From: Craspedostauros australis
Lineage: Eukaryota > Bacillariophyta > Bacillariophyceae > Mastogloiales > Achnanthaceae
Assembly (NCBI GenBank): GCA_026770025.1
Contig: JAMXDE010000026.1
Location: 682,001-746,000, forward strand
Reading direction: 5' to 3'
DNA length: 64,000 bases
In this document: in pieces, positions 1-11,091 of the stretch
How the letters are laid out: each line of letters begins with the position of its first letter
Numbering within the stretch: the first letter of the stretch is position 1
Position numbers and translations under genes: made by a program
Notes under the pieces: generated by a model
Seen by the model: the letters and a program-made list of their open reading frames with translations, nothing else
What the model was told of the DNA's origin: nothing
Database searches by the model: none

Positions 1-793
1 ATCATCACAAGAAATACAAGGGCCGAATATTGCATACACGGTTGCCATACGTACCATGCCAGCACGAATGTGGTTACCTCTGTGATATTCGTATTATGAC
101 GCACCCTGGTTGCCGTCGGCTTCGCTGCCAGTATAGCACACCCGCCTCCTGCCTCATGTCCCCAGAGAAGAGATAGTGACATCTTCTTTCCACTTCGCCG
201 TGCACCCCTTCGCATACACGTCGGTACGCCCAACGCGGTCCGAGAGCGACAGTTGTGTGCTGTCCTGCTGACCCTGCATTGACACCAGTGGTACTTGTGG
301 ACGAGTAAATGCAGGGCCAGCCTCGCCACTGGAACTGTTGCATCAACGATGGGGGCAAAAGAGGCACAGGATCACATCCCGAGAACGAAAATACTATCAC
401 CAGAGCACTTCCAGTTCGCTCATGCCAGAAAGACTGAGTTCACTTGACGAGCTTTCGCTGCATTCCGCTTCATGATACCACTGCAACGCGAGAGGCGCTC
501 CGAAAGTTGCCAGCAAGAGATTGTGCTTCTTCTCTCGAGCCGTACGATACATGGGGCTCGTCCTCTGCACGCACACACGCACACACAACACAAACCTACA
601 GCCGCAGATGCTCGTCTCGCGCTTCTTCGTGGATGAAGTTTGCTCGTCGCAACTCACTCCTCGTCCTCACAAAAAGCATTCGCTGACAACCAAAACAACG
701 AGCAACACACAGCAACCAGCAACCAGCAACCAGCAGCACTCACAAACCAATACCCTATTCTACCTACTCTGACTCAAGCATCCGATCTTCATC
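1..793. other. 5' flank of secreted-protein gene A; no gene seen
   Basis: No convincing coding region; the short open frames overlap each other on both strands and have no recognisable domains. Two stretches, about 258-410 and 615-793, match the 5' flank of gene B (about 34466-34610 and 34840-35010), so this is the shared upstream region of the two paralogs. The sequence between them differs between copies. An ACCAGCA-type short tandem repeat lies at about 714-738, just upstream of the start codon. Confidence 0.6.
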
Positions 794-2166
794 ATGGTTT
801 CCTTCGGCAAAGCAACTCTGTTCCTCTCCGTCATGAGCTCCGTCATGGGGTTCACCTTGGGCGATGGTACGTAAAGCATCACGAGATGCTCCAGGCCTGC
901 TGAAGACTGCATGTGCCCAACAACTGCATGGATGATCATCCAACTCACATCTCCGTTTGCACCGACATGCGTCTGCATCGTCCATTGTCCATCGCAACTC
1001 TCAATGTGTATCCTCCTCCCGCTTCCTCCATCACAATAGAATTGCAACTCATGCTCCAGAGAACTCGCCGTCTCAAAGGTGCCGGCCGCAGCCTTCAGAA
1101 GAAGAAATCCAGGAAAGGAGGATTTCTGCCCAAGCAACCAGGGGTTGACACGGAGGCATGGAGGCGCAGCGACTCTGCTTGGTACTACGAGCAACTCGGT
1201 CAAATTCAAAGCATGGAACTCATCGAGCAACTGGCTAGAGTCACCGTCATTCCTGTCGGTGGTCCGGACACCACGCTTGTCCGCGCAATGGACGCGACTG
1301 TTGGTGTCGATGCCTGCGTGGACGGCAATCCAGGGATCGGACGAAACGGGGAATTCACCGAGACGTCTTGCGATACTCTCAAGAAGCTCATCGAGTTTTG
1401 GTCGCTGGATCCTGCCATCGACAACACGCAAGTGGCAAGGATCCAAATGCAAGGTGTGAAGGGACAACTTCTGGCAAATACAGCCTTGCTGAAGGAAACC
1501 TTCGCCGGTTCTCCATTCATCAGTGACGAACTCATCCAACGGCTGCAGGCAGGGATCCAGATGGGGCTGCCAGGTGGTTTCAACAACCCTCTGCTCACGT
1601 CCAGCACGGCTGTTAATGGGCTACTGACCGACGCAGGAACGCTTATCGAGCCAATTATCGATCCATCCGGCGCCAGGACCTTCCAGGAATTCTCCACCGC
1701 TTCCATCAGTCTTGGAGACGGTTTCATGGATAGGTTGGCAGAAATGGATCTCGCATCAACCTTCTTTCTGGAGAGGGTCATCGTCAATCTCTTCCCCTTA
1801 TTCTTCATCTCCGTTGTTGAACCAATTTCCAGCACAAATCCTCCCGGGTTGGCTCCGGAAACGCCAATCGACACCGATTTCCGTCTTACCGAACGTGATG
1901 TCATCCGCCATACGATGGAGGGATACTTTTTTGCTCATATGAAGGGTACCCTCTATTTTGATAACTTCTGTGACATGTTGGAGCAGCCGCGCGGATCCGG
2001 AGCGCGTGGCAACTGCGGTTTCATCGTCGGCGCAAAGCTTGCTGAGATGGACGGGGAGGTGGTGAATGCGAAGAGGGTCATCGAATATGCCAGAGCCAAC
2101 AGGGATGGCATTTTGAGCGCCGACCCATCCATCTGCCCAACCCCACCCGGCTGCTTCGATGGTTGA
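794..2166 (+). CDS. Secreted protein, paralog A, two exons (unknown function)
   Basis: Proposed CDS join(794..866,1040..2166), 399 residues. Exon 1 encodes a clear signal peptide (MVSFGKATLFLSVMSSVMGF). The intron (867-1039) starts GTACGT and ends CAATAG; splicing keeps the frame by joining a phase-1 G to AA. After the signal peptide comes a basic stretch with an RRL triplet and a lysine-rich KKKSRKGG cluster, then a globular region with conserved cysteines (GVDACVDGNPGIG; a C-terminal tail rich in Cys and Pro). I do not recognise the family. RxL motifs behind signal peptides are known as cleavage sites in diatom biosilica proteins, which makes a cell-wall role possible but unproven. The paralog at 35011 has the same exon structure. 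Start chosen by signal peptide and conservation of the ATG in both copies. Confidence 0.75.
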
Positions 2167-2603
2167 GCTGTCAACCTTTGCGCACCTTGTCGATGCGAAA
2201 GCCATACTTGCGAATGCCCATGTCGGCATCAAACTTAAAAACCATAATATAATGTCATATGTTCGTTACTAATTCATGGAATTGAACGATCATCGATCTC
2301 CCCCAGAGATCTCATTCATACTTGCATTTGTACTTGTGAGAGTTGTTGATCGAGGTCTTGGTGCGAGCGGAGAGAGTCCGTGCCGCTTGGTGGAAGCACT
2401 CGTAGATCGTACCATATGCCACGTAGTACGAGCTACACACACAGAGCCGAGCACACACCAACGGTGGGCGACTGCACACGGCCATACGAGCGAGCGCAAC
2501 AATTGCGAGCGGAGTAGAGGACAGCGGAGTAGTTTGGTTTGATCGAAGCAACCTTGTTTTCGCCCATGGCGCAGCGACCTTCAAAGTTCCAACCAGATGT
2601 CGC
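2167..2603. other. 3' flank of gene A, up to the LINE insertion
   Basis: Non-coding 3' flank of gene A, closely matching 36384-36825 downstream of gene B. It ends in the left copy of a 16-bp target-site duplication (2588-2603, TCCAACCAGATGTCGC). No gene seen. Confidence 0.7.
2588..2603. repeat. Target-site duplication, left copy
   Basis: TCCAACCAGATGTCGC, repeated exactly at 11092-11107 and present once, with one base changed, in segment B at 36810-36825. Confidence 0.93.
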
Positions 2604-2692
2604 ATAGTTTCGGAACTCCGGCAACTCAAACCAATCAGAAATAAAACTATAACAGTACCAAAAAGACAGCAAACAACACGAAAAACATCACG

Positions 2693-5295
2693 ATGACAAG
2701 CAACGGATCGACCATGGCGAGCCGTGACAATGGGCCACTTTCAAACAACGACGACGGCAATACAGAGCAACCCTTGCACAACATCTCCCAAGATAAGGAA
2801 CCGCCTCATCGCAGCAGTGTTATGGCAAAAAGAGCGGAGTCCAACGGAGCAGAAACGGGGATACCCGACCCAGATGAGTTCTCCATTGGATACAAGCCAC
2901 GAACAAGCACGTGGAAGACAACCGAGAAGAAGTATGGACACGACATCGAGCCATTCGAGTCGTCCACTGGCCAGCACTCCATCGACTACATGGCAGGTCA
3001 GATGTGGAGCGCGAGAGCCAAATGGTACGGTAAGGACGAGTCGGAGGCATCCGCAGCCAATCCATCTGTGAAAGACTGGGAGCTTTTCTTCCGGCGCGTA
3101 CTCAACGGTCGTCACACCCAGTATGGCCCCATGAGCTTGCCTTCCGATGACCCGCGCCGCAAACGTGTGAGCATGGCAATCATGAGAATGGCGTCCACTA
3201 ACCCCAAGAAGGTGTTCTCTATCACCAAGGGTGGGGGCATCAGCTCCAGGTCTCGCCCAGCCCGAGCATGGGAAGCCGCCCGCCGTGTACTCGGCACCAA
3301 CTACGACATAGGCACGGCCCCGGCTACCAGCGACACTGGAGAGATTGGCAACGAAGACGAGGAGGCACCACCCAAACACACAGAGACACCGCACTCCCCC
3401 GAGTCAGCAGCATCCAATCCATCCCCTGGAGGCTCCAAGCCGACAAAGCGGACCAGGATCTCAAGCTCGCCCAGGCGTCAGGCGTCGGTGCTGGGCACAA
3501 GCACGAACAGATTCGCGGCGCTGAACGCAGAAGAACCAGACACCCAATCCGACAGCCCAGTGGAAACGCAGCCAGGCCCCGGCCAAGATGAATCACGTCC
3601 AAACCAAGGCGGGGCGCATCTTGGGGCCACGGCCAACGGCTCAACCAACGGCAAAGCCCGTCGGGTGCGGCCAGGAGTGACATTCAGCCAGGTTGCCTCA
3701 GAGATCGATGTTGAAGACATCTCAGTCAAGTCAAACTCAAGTCAAACCCTCATTGGGCTGCCCAGTCTTCAGCACACGACCAGGTTTATGTTCAAGATCA
3801 AGGCAGATCAAACAGAACCGGACACGACCAAAGCCCTTCGAGACAGGATTGTGGCCTGGTTCCGACAAGTGCGCATCACTGACCCATCAGCTGTCATCCT
3901 CCCATGGAAAGACACGCTCGAAGAACGCAGATACATTCAGCATGTGGGCCAAGTTCCCACCGAACTAAATGAGCTGCGTGTGTTCTTCAAGGGCATCCGA
4001 GCCTCCACCATGGACAGTGGCTTGACCTACACAAATGTCCGGATCACTACAGACATGCACCCAACAAACATCACGGCCGAGAGGGATGCAGAAATGAACC
4101 CGTACTACTACAAAACTCAAGAGGGTCTGTACATCAGCACACTCCAAGTCGAAAGCACGAAGGAGATCGGATTCCTGCTGTACTCGGGAGGCTTCAATGA
4201 CGTGAAGGGCACAATGGAGCTCATTAACCGGGAGTTCCGCAGGCGCAACAAGAATACCAGAGTAGGAGGCAAGATGAAGAATCTGGTGGCAGTATGCGAC
4301 GTGACAAAGGAGAAGTACAAAAACAGTGGCAAGCACTGGACCATGCAGCCGTGGCGCGCAATCAAAGTCGAGACGGAGAGTTCGCAGGCGCCCATTGCGG
4401 TGGAGAGGCTGTGTGAGCTGCTCAACGAGGATGCAAATAGGCCTGCGGGCCTCCGACTACGCTTCCTCCCGGAGACTCGATATGAGCAGATGACAGCGAA
4501 GAAGAAGAGGCATCGGGACATGCTGATCCAAAAACATCAGGCCGTGTTATCGGGCCTCAAGTACGTTGACACGGCAGGTGTTGCGAAGCTTGACGACCCA
4601 ATACACGGTGACAATAGGGAGCATATCTCCCTCAGGGCACACATCATGGGGATGCGGAACGACAAGGTCTTCCAATTTTTCAAAGCCTTGACATGGCACG
4701 AGCACACGACGACCAACTCATTGGTCACGTGTTCGAGGAGAACATGGCGCAGGCCATGGCAATCATGAGTCTCCTTCCAGCGATAGCACGAATCCAGCTG
4801 GGCACCAAGACGGAGAAGTGGTTCAGCATTGACGCGTGGTATGCCAATCTCAACGTCACGTACGACCCAGAGACCAAGGAATACAACGCACCTGACAACA
4901 GCAACCTGGAGCACCTGCTGGAGGAGGAGTTCCCAGCCAGTGTGGTCATCACAAACCTTCCAGCAGAACTGGATGGAGGGGTGAACCACCGGCCTGCAGC
5001 GTTGGACTATCGAAGTCTGTTCGGGACGGGCACCACAGTGGGGTCGCATATGACAATGAACTCTGCAATGACAGGAGCGCCTGGCGATGCTGACGCGGGG
5101 TCAATCGAGACCACGGCGTCGGAGAAACGCAGAGAAGCCACGAGGGCAGCCGCGTTGGAGCAAGAAAGACAGAGGAAGACCTCTCTGGATCAAGCACGGC
5201 TGGAGATACAGAGAGCCGAAATTGACAAACTGCGGCGCCTACTCGAAAAGCAACAAAGCCACGCCAACCCCGGGGCCGGGGAACCGCCGCCATGA
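2693..5295 (+). CDS. LINE ORF1 (gag-like), one -1 frame change near 4676
   Basis: The first part reads from ATG 2693 to a stop at 4768. The -1 frame then continues from around TTTTTC (4675-4680) to the TGA at 5293-5295. The second frame has natural coding composition (for example the run starting MARAHDDQLIGHVFEENMAQ) and ends in a charged coiled-coil of about 50 residues. The intended ORF1 product is therefore about 865 residues, probably the RNA-binding ORF1 protein; I see no CCHC zinc knuckle. The break lies in a run of five T, so a one-base indel, an assembly error or ribosomal frameshifting are all possible; the heptamer is not a canonical slippery site. The final TGA overlaps the ORF2 start as ATGA. 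Confidence 0.75.
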
Positions 5296-8200
5296 TAGTT
5301 GGCACGGCAAGCCGGTCGAAGATCAGCCGGCAGAGCGAAAGGCAAACGCACCCAGGTCGACCAGGCACGGAAGAGGTGGTCGACCAGTTCACCCCAGTCG
5401 GCAGCGACGCACAGCATGTTGTACCAGATCATATCCGGGTAGCAGCCCTCAATCTTGGAGGTCTCCCCACGGACAACACAGACCCAAAGTACCTTGACCT
5501 TTGGGAAACCATCAGCAGGTACAGCGTTGATGTCATGCTTCTGACGGAGGTGGGCATAAACTGGAGTAGGGTTCCCAGGCATAAACAACTTCACGAATTG
5601 GTCCAAGCCAATGTGCCCCAGTCGCGCACAGTCACTTCTCACAACCAAGTCAACCCGATGCGGGTACGTCAGTGGGGAGGCACAGCAATCATCATCAAGG
5701 GAGATACCAGAGGGCGAGTCCTGGGCTGCGACAAGGACACTCACCGGTGGGGCAGATGGGTCAGTGTGCTCCTCCAAGGTAAGGGGCCTATCAAAATCAG
5801 ACTGGTGGCAACGTATGTGGCCAGCAAGTCCACCAAAACCCCCGGGACCGTGTACAACCAGCAGGCGGCCAATGCTGCTGCAGCAGGCCTGGAGGGCGAG
5901 CCCATTGATCTCCACATCAGGGAGCTGCAACAACAGTTGCACCAGTGGCGGCAGGCTGGCGAGACGGTCATACTGGGCGGAGACGTGAACATGGACGTTC
6001 GGAAGTCCCGCATGAGCTCCATGATGGCAGAGGAAGGCCTGGAGGAAGTACTCTCTGCTCGGCACACCCAACCGGTGGCAACCCACATCCGAAATCGGAG
6101 CTCCACGCAGATCGATGGCATCTGGTCCAACCGGGAGGCGGTGGCCACTCAGGTGGGAGCTACCCCATTTGGCCGCTGGGATCACCGCATGATCTGGGTC
6201 GACTATTCCTTTCAACAGCTGATGGGTCGAGGCCGCACGCCGACACAGCCGTTCAAAGGCCGGCGGCTCCAGCTCCAAAGCCCGGCCACTGTCAGCAGGT
6301 ACCTGGAGTCCTACGCGAAAGCGGCCAGCCAAAGCAATCTGCTGGAGAGAGCCAATGCCCTGGAATCCGAAGTGACGGGAGCTCCACTGACAATCGCCCA
6401 GGTCCAAGTCATTGAAGCCATCGACCGCGATCGCACACGAGCGATGCTTACAGCTGAAAGGTCGTGCAGGAGAGTCCGGATGGGGAACGTGCCCTACTCT
6501 CCCCATGTGAGTCGCATACAGAAAGCTCACCAATTCTGGACTGAATCCATCCGACGCCGATCCGGACACAAGGTCAAAGGGTCTACGATTGACAGGATCA
6601 AAAAGAAAGCGGAATTGGGGCATGTGCGGACTCGAGGCATGAGCATAGCCGACATGACGGCGGAACGCAACAAAGTGTGGAAGCAGCTCCAAAAGGAAAA
6701 GAAAGCGGCGGCACAACACAGGTCGGACTTTCTTCGATCCAACCAGGACTTTGTCCAACGCGGCGGACAAGATCCAGAGAAGTACAGGAGACAGATGGCA
6801 GAGCGCGAAGAGACCCGTGCGACGTACAGGCGTATCAAGCACGCCCTGTCAGGCACGGCTCTCGACTCCCAAGTCAGCATGGTCGTTCACGACGGTCCTG
6901 GTGGTCGAGGCCAAATCCTCATGGAGGCTGAAGAAGTGGCAGGTGCGTGCTGCGCAACAAACATCGCGAAATACCAGCAGGCATGGTCATCGGAGCTGTG
7001 CCAGCCGCAGATGAGCCGGCAGGTGGGCAAGTACGGCACCTCCGCCGCCGCCGACGCGATTGTCCAAGGGCTGGTACCCACACAGATACAGCCGGGCACG
7101 GCCGAGTTGCTCCAGGCCCTCCGGCAACCGGTACATGCGACGCCGTGGGACACAGCCGAAACCGTCATCTCTACAGAAGGTCATGTGGAGGGATGGCGGA
7201 AGGTCAAGGAACGCACCTCGTCGGGCCCGTCAGGTCTCCACTTTGGGTGCTGGAAGGCCAACACCAGGCTACCTCAGCTGGCGGCAATTGATTCAATCAT
7301 GCGTTCAGTTCCCTACCGCACCGGGTACAGTCTGAGCCGGTGGCAGCAATGCACGGATGTCCAGCTGCGCAAGCAACCAGGCAACCTGTCGGTGACCAGG
7401 ACGCGCACCATTGGCCTCATGGAAGGAGACTTCAACATGAACACGAAACAGCTTGGTCGTTCCGCGCGCAAGCATGCGGAGGCCAACGGGACCATCGCTG
7501 CGGATCAGTACGGCAGTTGGCAAAGGCACACTGCGCAGGAGGTGCTAACCAATGTGTGCATGACAGACGACATCATGCGCATATCCGGCAGGGCAGCGGC
7601 GGTGTGCTCAAATGATGCCAAAGGGTGTTATGACAGGATCTCGCATCCGGCATTCGGCATGGCGATGCGGCGGCAAGGGGTTCCCAAGCAGCCAATTGAC
7701 AGTGTGCTGCGCACCATACAGCGTATGCGCCACCGCATTAGTATGGGATCGGGGATCTCTGCGACCAGCTATTCAGGAGCGGGACTCTCGCAGCCGATCC
7801 AAGGGCTGGTGCAAGGATTGGGGGCGGCTCCGACGGGCTGGTTGATGATAAGCTCGGCGCTGATTGAGCGCATGAGCGTCAAAGGGTTTGGATTCCGTTT
7901 CGGCGAGGCACAACACGGACAACATCACGTGGTCTGCTTCGCATATGTGGACGACACCAATCTTGTCCACACGCTCCACAGCCAGGACGCGGCTTCGCAA
8001 GCACGCGAGTTTCAACGCGCGGTCACTGCCTGGGAAAGCATGCTGGCAGCCTCAGGAGGGTGCCTAGCGCCCGAGAAGAGCTTCTGGCAACTTATGAGAT
8101 TCAAGTGGGGCAACAGTCGGTGGCAGTACGACAACAACTTCCAGCAGGGCGAAGTACTCATGAAGGGTCCCGAGGGGTCCAACCAGCGGCTCCAGCATAA

Positions 8201-10922
8201 GGCAGTGGGCGTGGCCAGCAAATACCTCGGGATGATGTCGCGTAGGGACGGCGGTCAGAGAGAACAGGTGGAGTACCTACGGCAGAAAGCGGTGGTGTGG
8301 GCCGATCACATCCAGTCATCGCGGATCTCAAAGCAAGACACGGAGATCGCCCTAAAATCAGTACTGTGGCCTGCACTCGCGTATTCCCTGGCGGCTACTA
8401 CGTTCACCCGCAGTCAGTGCGAGAGCATCATGAGGCCTGCGCTCATGACAGCTCTCCCACACATGGGCATTGCGCGCACCATTGCGAGGCAATACGTCCA
8501 CGGACCCAAACAGCTGAACGGTCTGAGCATCCCCCACTTGTACACGATGCAGTGCAAGGCCCACCTCGATATGGTGTGGAGGCACTTTGACGCCGGCACC
8601 ACCACCGGCAAGCTGATGAGGTCGTCTCTCATGCAGCTTCATCTCTGGTCTGGCGTACTGACTCATATGCAGCGACGCCAGCACCAATGGAAGGCATGGA
8701 CACACAGCACATGGTGGTCACATACCTTCGATATGATGCACCAGACCGGCTTGAGCATGCGCCGCATTTCTCCCGATCTGCAGCCGCCACGAACGGGTGA
8801 CTCCCCCATCATGGAGCTGTTCATTGACGGTGCGGGCGAGGTGGCAGACTTGCGCAAGGCCAATGCGGTCCGGATTCACCTGCAAGCCATGTGGCTGTCC
8901 GACATCTGCAACGCCGCAGGCGACAGCATCCACCCGAACGTCCTCAACCGCCGCCAAGCCTCGCGGGAGACCTGCGAACTTCCATGGCCGCGGGCTGTGG
9001 CTCCTTCGCGGGCTTCGTGGGAAGCATGGGACAACCTTGTCCTCTCCTTACTGGCTAAGGACCGGCCGGGAGCCATGCTGGCCAAGCCTCTAGGTCCATG
9101 GAGAGTTTCGGACAAGTTCCCTGCGCGACAGAATTCGGCTGGCAGTCTCCAGATCCATCGCAGAGGCCGGCAGCCACAACCGGTCCGGCGCTCGGAATAC
9201 AGGTGCCGTAAAATCCGGGGAGAAGCTGTTGCAGACGTGGTTGAGCATAGAGGCACAATGGTGGTCCTCTCTCTGGGCCCGGTGGTATCGCCGAAGCCGG
9301 CAACCACGCTCCAGGATCACATCGGCAGGCTGGGAGGTCTCGCTGGGCCCATGCTCCGGCACGTCCGCAACTTTGGGCCCCCTGCCTTCATCGCGTCTGC
9401 CATCTCTGAGCACAGGTGTGTGGCCTGCAGCGACGCGTCTGCTAAGGACTGCAAGGGCGCGGCGGCGATGGTGATCCAAGACCGTCTCGACAAGCCGACC
9501 TCGGGAATCATCATAAGGTCGGAGGTGCCAGAGGGTTCACAGGCCATGACTTCCAATCGAGCGGAGACGGCTGGTGTTCTCCTCTGCATTCAGTTCCTGC
9601 GGGCATTCGCTCAGTGGTCGAATGTGACGGGATCAGTGATCATTGCATGCGACAACATGCAAGCGATCCGGGCCGGCCAGCTCAGCAGCCATATCTCTGC
9701 TGACGATGCCGACTACGACCTACGGCAGGAGATTCAGCGCCAGCTGCGGTTCCCGGGGGTCCAATTTAAAGTCCAACACGTCAAGGGCCACGCGGATGCC
9801 ATGTCCAACCACCGGATGTCGGACTGGGAGGTGCTCAATGTGATTGCCGACCATGAGGCTGGCGAGCACTGGCGGTCCCTCCAACAGGATGGCCGATGGG
9901 GTACGGTGGCGGGATCGCCGCAGTCTGCCGGCTGGGTAGTGTCCAGCGCTACAGGCCCCTTGTCGGAGGCCAGCTACAAAGCGGTGTCGCAGGAAGCGGC
10001 TACGGCCAGCCTACGGCTCAAGTGGCGACAGCGATGGGGCACTGGTGACCACTACTGCGTGGATTGGAGGCCCATGTCCAAGGCATCCGGCCGATGGTCT
10101 GGGGGGCAGCACAGAGCCATCCTCAAGCTGGCATCGGGTAACGCGGCTTCAGGTCGCAACATGTGCAGGCGGCAGCAGTCCGACTCAGGAGCGTGCCCGC
10201 GATGCGGAGCGGCTGAGGACAATCAGCATGTCGTCCAATGCCAGAGTGATGCCAGCAAGGTGATCTGGGAGGAATGCATCCAGCGCGTTCGTAACGTCAT
10301 TCAGCCGCCGAAGGTTCGAAGGGAAGCTGCCCAGCTGCTGGTGAAAGCCCTCCGAGTTCTGCAACGGGGAGGCAACCCCCCGCAAGGCATCAGGCGAACG
10401 GCCACGCATGGCATTGAGGTTGCCCAGAGCGGAGTGGGGTGGGATGGTCTCATCTGGGGCGGCTGGTCCGACGAGTGGGAGAAATTCAGCCCGAATCCTG
10501 CGCCTGCAGCCGGTCGAAGAAGACCGGTTCATTGGCAAGCCGAAGTGACCCATGAACTTTGGCTTATGGTGCTACAGCAGTGGGCGAGCCGAAACCAGCA
10601 GAAGCACGACGCAGTCACTCATGACACTATGGCCCAGCGCATGGGGTTCTACTGTCGCGCCATTCAGGAGCTGCCCATACAGTCCCTGCCAGTGCATCTC
10701 CGCCAGCTCTCCCACCAAGTACCCGCAACGGCATCCCGGCAAGCAGAGTGGCTGCTGACCTTGCTCCACGCCATGCCTCACATTGCCGCCACCGTCCCCC
10801 CTCCCCAGCTTGCGTGGATGCGGCGCCAAGCCTCCGCAGCCCCCGGCCGCGGCAGCCCCACCAACGCGGAAGCCCCGCCAGCCTTACGCCGCGACGACCG
10901 AGTCGGCGAGGCCGGGCCCTAA
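5292..10922 (+). CDS. LINE ORF2: endonuclease, reverse transcriptase, RNase H
   Basis: 1876 residues. Order of domains: APE-type endonuclease in about the first 300 residues (VAALNLGGLP, ILGGDVNMDV, the QIDGIW and RWDHRMI blocks); reverse transcriptase with motif A NDAKGCYDRI and motif C FAYVDD near residue 883; RNase H with SDAS near residue 1379, NRAE, CDN and KGHAD; and a C-terminal CPRC...H...C zinc motif near residue 1635. The protein performs target-primed reverse transcription. Its ATG overlaps the ORF1 stop codon (ATGA at 5292-5295), so translation by termination-reinitiation is likely. All catalytic motifs look intact, so the element may still be active. Confidence 0.93.
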   Translation: MIVGTASRSKISRQSERQTHPGRPGTEEVVDQFTPVGSDAQHVVPDHIRVAALNLGGLPTDNTDPKYLDLWETISRYSVDVMLLTEVGINWSRVPRHKQLHELVQANVPQSRTVTSHNQVNPMRVRQWGGTAIIIKGDTRGRVLGCDKDTHRWGRWVSVLLQGKGPIKIRLVATYVASKSTKTPGTVYNQQAANAAAAGLEGEPIDLHIRELQQQLHQWRQAGETVILGGDVNMDVRKSRMSSMMAEEGLEEVLSARHTQPVATHIRNRSSTQIDGIWSNREAVATQVGATPFGRWDHRMIWVDYSFQQLMGRGRTPTQPFKGRRLQLQSPATVSRYLESYAKAASQSNLLERANALESEVTGAPLTIAQVQVIEAIDRDRTRAMLTAERSCRRVRMGNVPYSPHVSRIQKAHQFWTESIRRRSGHKVKGSTIDRIKKKAELGHVRTRGMSIADMTAERNKVWKQLQKEKKAAAQHRSDFLRSNQDFVQRGGQDPEKYRRQMAEREETRATYRRIKHALSGTALDSQVSMVVHDGPGGRGQILMEAEEVAGACCATNIAKYQQAWSSELCQPQMSRQVGKYGTSAAADAIVQGLVPTQIQPGTAELLQALRQPVHATPWDTAETVISTEGHVEGWRKVKERTSSGPSGLHFGCWKANTRLPQLAAIDSIMRSVPYRTGYSLSRWQQCTDVQLRKQPGNLSVTRTRTIGLMEGDFNMNTKQLGRSARKHAEANGTIAADQYGSWQRHTAQEVLTNVCMTDDIMRISGRAAAVCSNDAKGCYDRISHPAFGMAMRRQGVPKQPIDSVLRTIQRMRHRISMGSGISATSYSGAGLSQPIQGLVQGLGAAPTGWLMISSALIERMSVKGFGFRFGEAQHGQHHVVCFAYVDDTNLVHTLHSQDAASQAREFQRAVTAWESMLAASGGCLAPEKSFWQLMRFKWGNSRWQYDNNFQQGEVLMKGPEGSNQRLQHKAVGVASKYLGMMSRRDGGQREQVEYLRQKAVVWADHIQSSRISKQDTEIALKSVLWPALAYSLAATTFTRSQCESIMRPALMTALPHMGIARTIARQYVHGPKQLNGLSIPHLYTMQCKAHLDMVWRHFDAGTTTGKLMRSSLMQLHLWSGVLTHMQRRQHQWKAWTHSTWWSHTFDMMHQTGLSMRRISPDLQPPRTGDSPIMELFIDGAGEVADLRKANAVRIHLQAMWLSDICNAAGDSIHPNVLNRRQASRETCELPWPRAVAPSRASWEAWDNLVLSLLAKDRPGAMLAKPLGPWRVSDKFPARQNSAGSLQIHRRGRQPQPVRRSEYRCRKIRGEAVADVVEHRGTMVVLSLGPVVSPKPATTLQDHIGRLGGLAGPMLRHVRNFGPPAFIASAISEHRCVACSDASAKDCKGAAAMVIQDRLDKPTSGIIIRSEVPEGSQAMTSNRAETAGVLLCIQFLRAFAQWSNVTGSVIIACDNMQAIRAGQLSSHISADDADYDLRQEIQRQLRFPGVQFKVQHVKGHADAMSNHRMSDWEVLNVIADHEAGEHWRSLQQDGRWGTVAGSPQSAGWVVSSATGPLSEASYKAVSQEAATASLRLKWRQRWGTGDHYCVDWRPMSKASGRWSGGQHRAILKLASGNAASGRNMCRRQQSDSGACPRCGAAEDNQHVVQCQSDASKVIWEECIQRVRNVIQPPKVRREAAQLLVKALRVLQRGGNPPQGIRRTATHGIEVAQSGVGWDGLIWGGWSDEWEKFSPNPAPAAGRRRPVHWQAEVTHELWLMVLQQWASRNQQKHDAVTHDTMAQRMGFYCRAIQELPIQSLPVHLRQLSHQVPATASRQAEWLLTLLHAMPHIAATVPPPQLAWMRRQASAAPGRGSPTNAEAPPALRRDDRVGEAGP

Positions 10923-11091
10923 TGCACGCGCCGCCATCGCGTCCTGGTCATCCTTCGCCCTCCTACACAGACAGCCTCTGATACTACAAGACAATTCCGT
11001 TCCCGCTGCATGACTCATGCAGAATAAACGAGGCGGCACAAAAGCGCCCTCGGCGCATAGGTAAAACTATAATCATTGTGGTACAACAACA

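Larger units (their letters stand above)
2604..11091 (+). mobile_element. Full-length non-LTR retrotransposon (LINE) with APE endonuclease, RT and RNase H
   Basis: An 8488-bp element bounded by perfect 16-bp target-site duplications (2588-2603 and 11092-11107). The paralogous segment B holds the unoccupied site at 36810-36825, which fixes both boundaries. There are two ORFs, with ORF1 shifted in frame once and ORF2 intact. There is no poly(A) tail; the element ends in CAACAACA. The 11-mer TAAAACTATAA occurs in both the 5' leader (2642-2652) and near the 3' end (11062-11072). The architecture resembles RNase H-bearing clades such as I-like or the algal Ambal group; the exact clade is not determined. 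The long ORF2 and short target duplication suggest recent insertion. Confidence 0.93.

Noticed and set aside
913-1039. In-frame extension of secreted gene A upstream of exon 2 from a GTG codon
   Set aside because: The ATG with a signal peptide at 794 and a GT..AG intron explain the gene better and are conserved in the paralog; the extension is intron sequence.
5190-6842. 550-codon minus-strand frame opposite LINE ORF2
   Set aside because: It overlaps the endonuclease region of ORF2, which has clear motifs; the antisense product has none.
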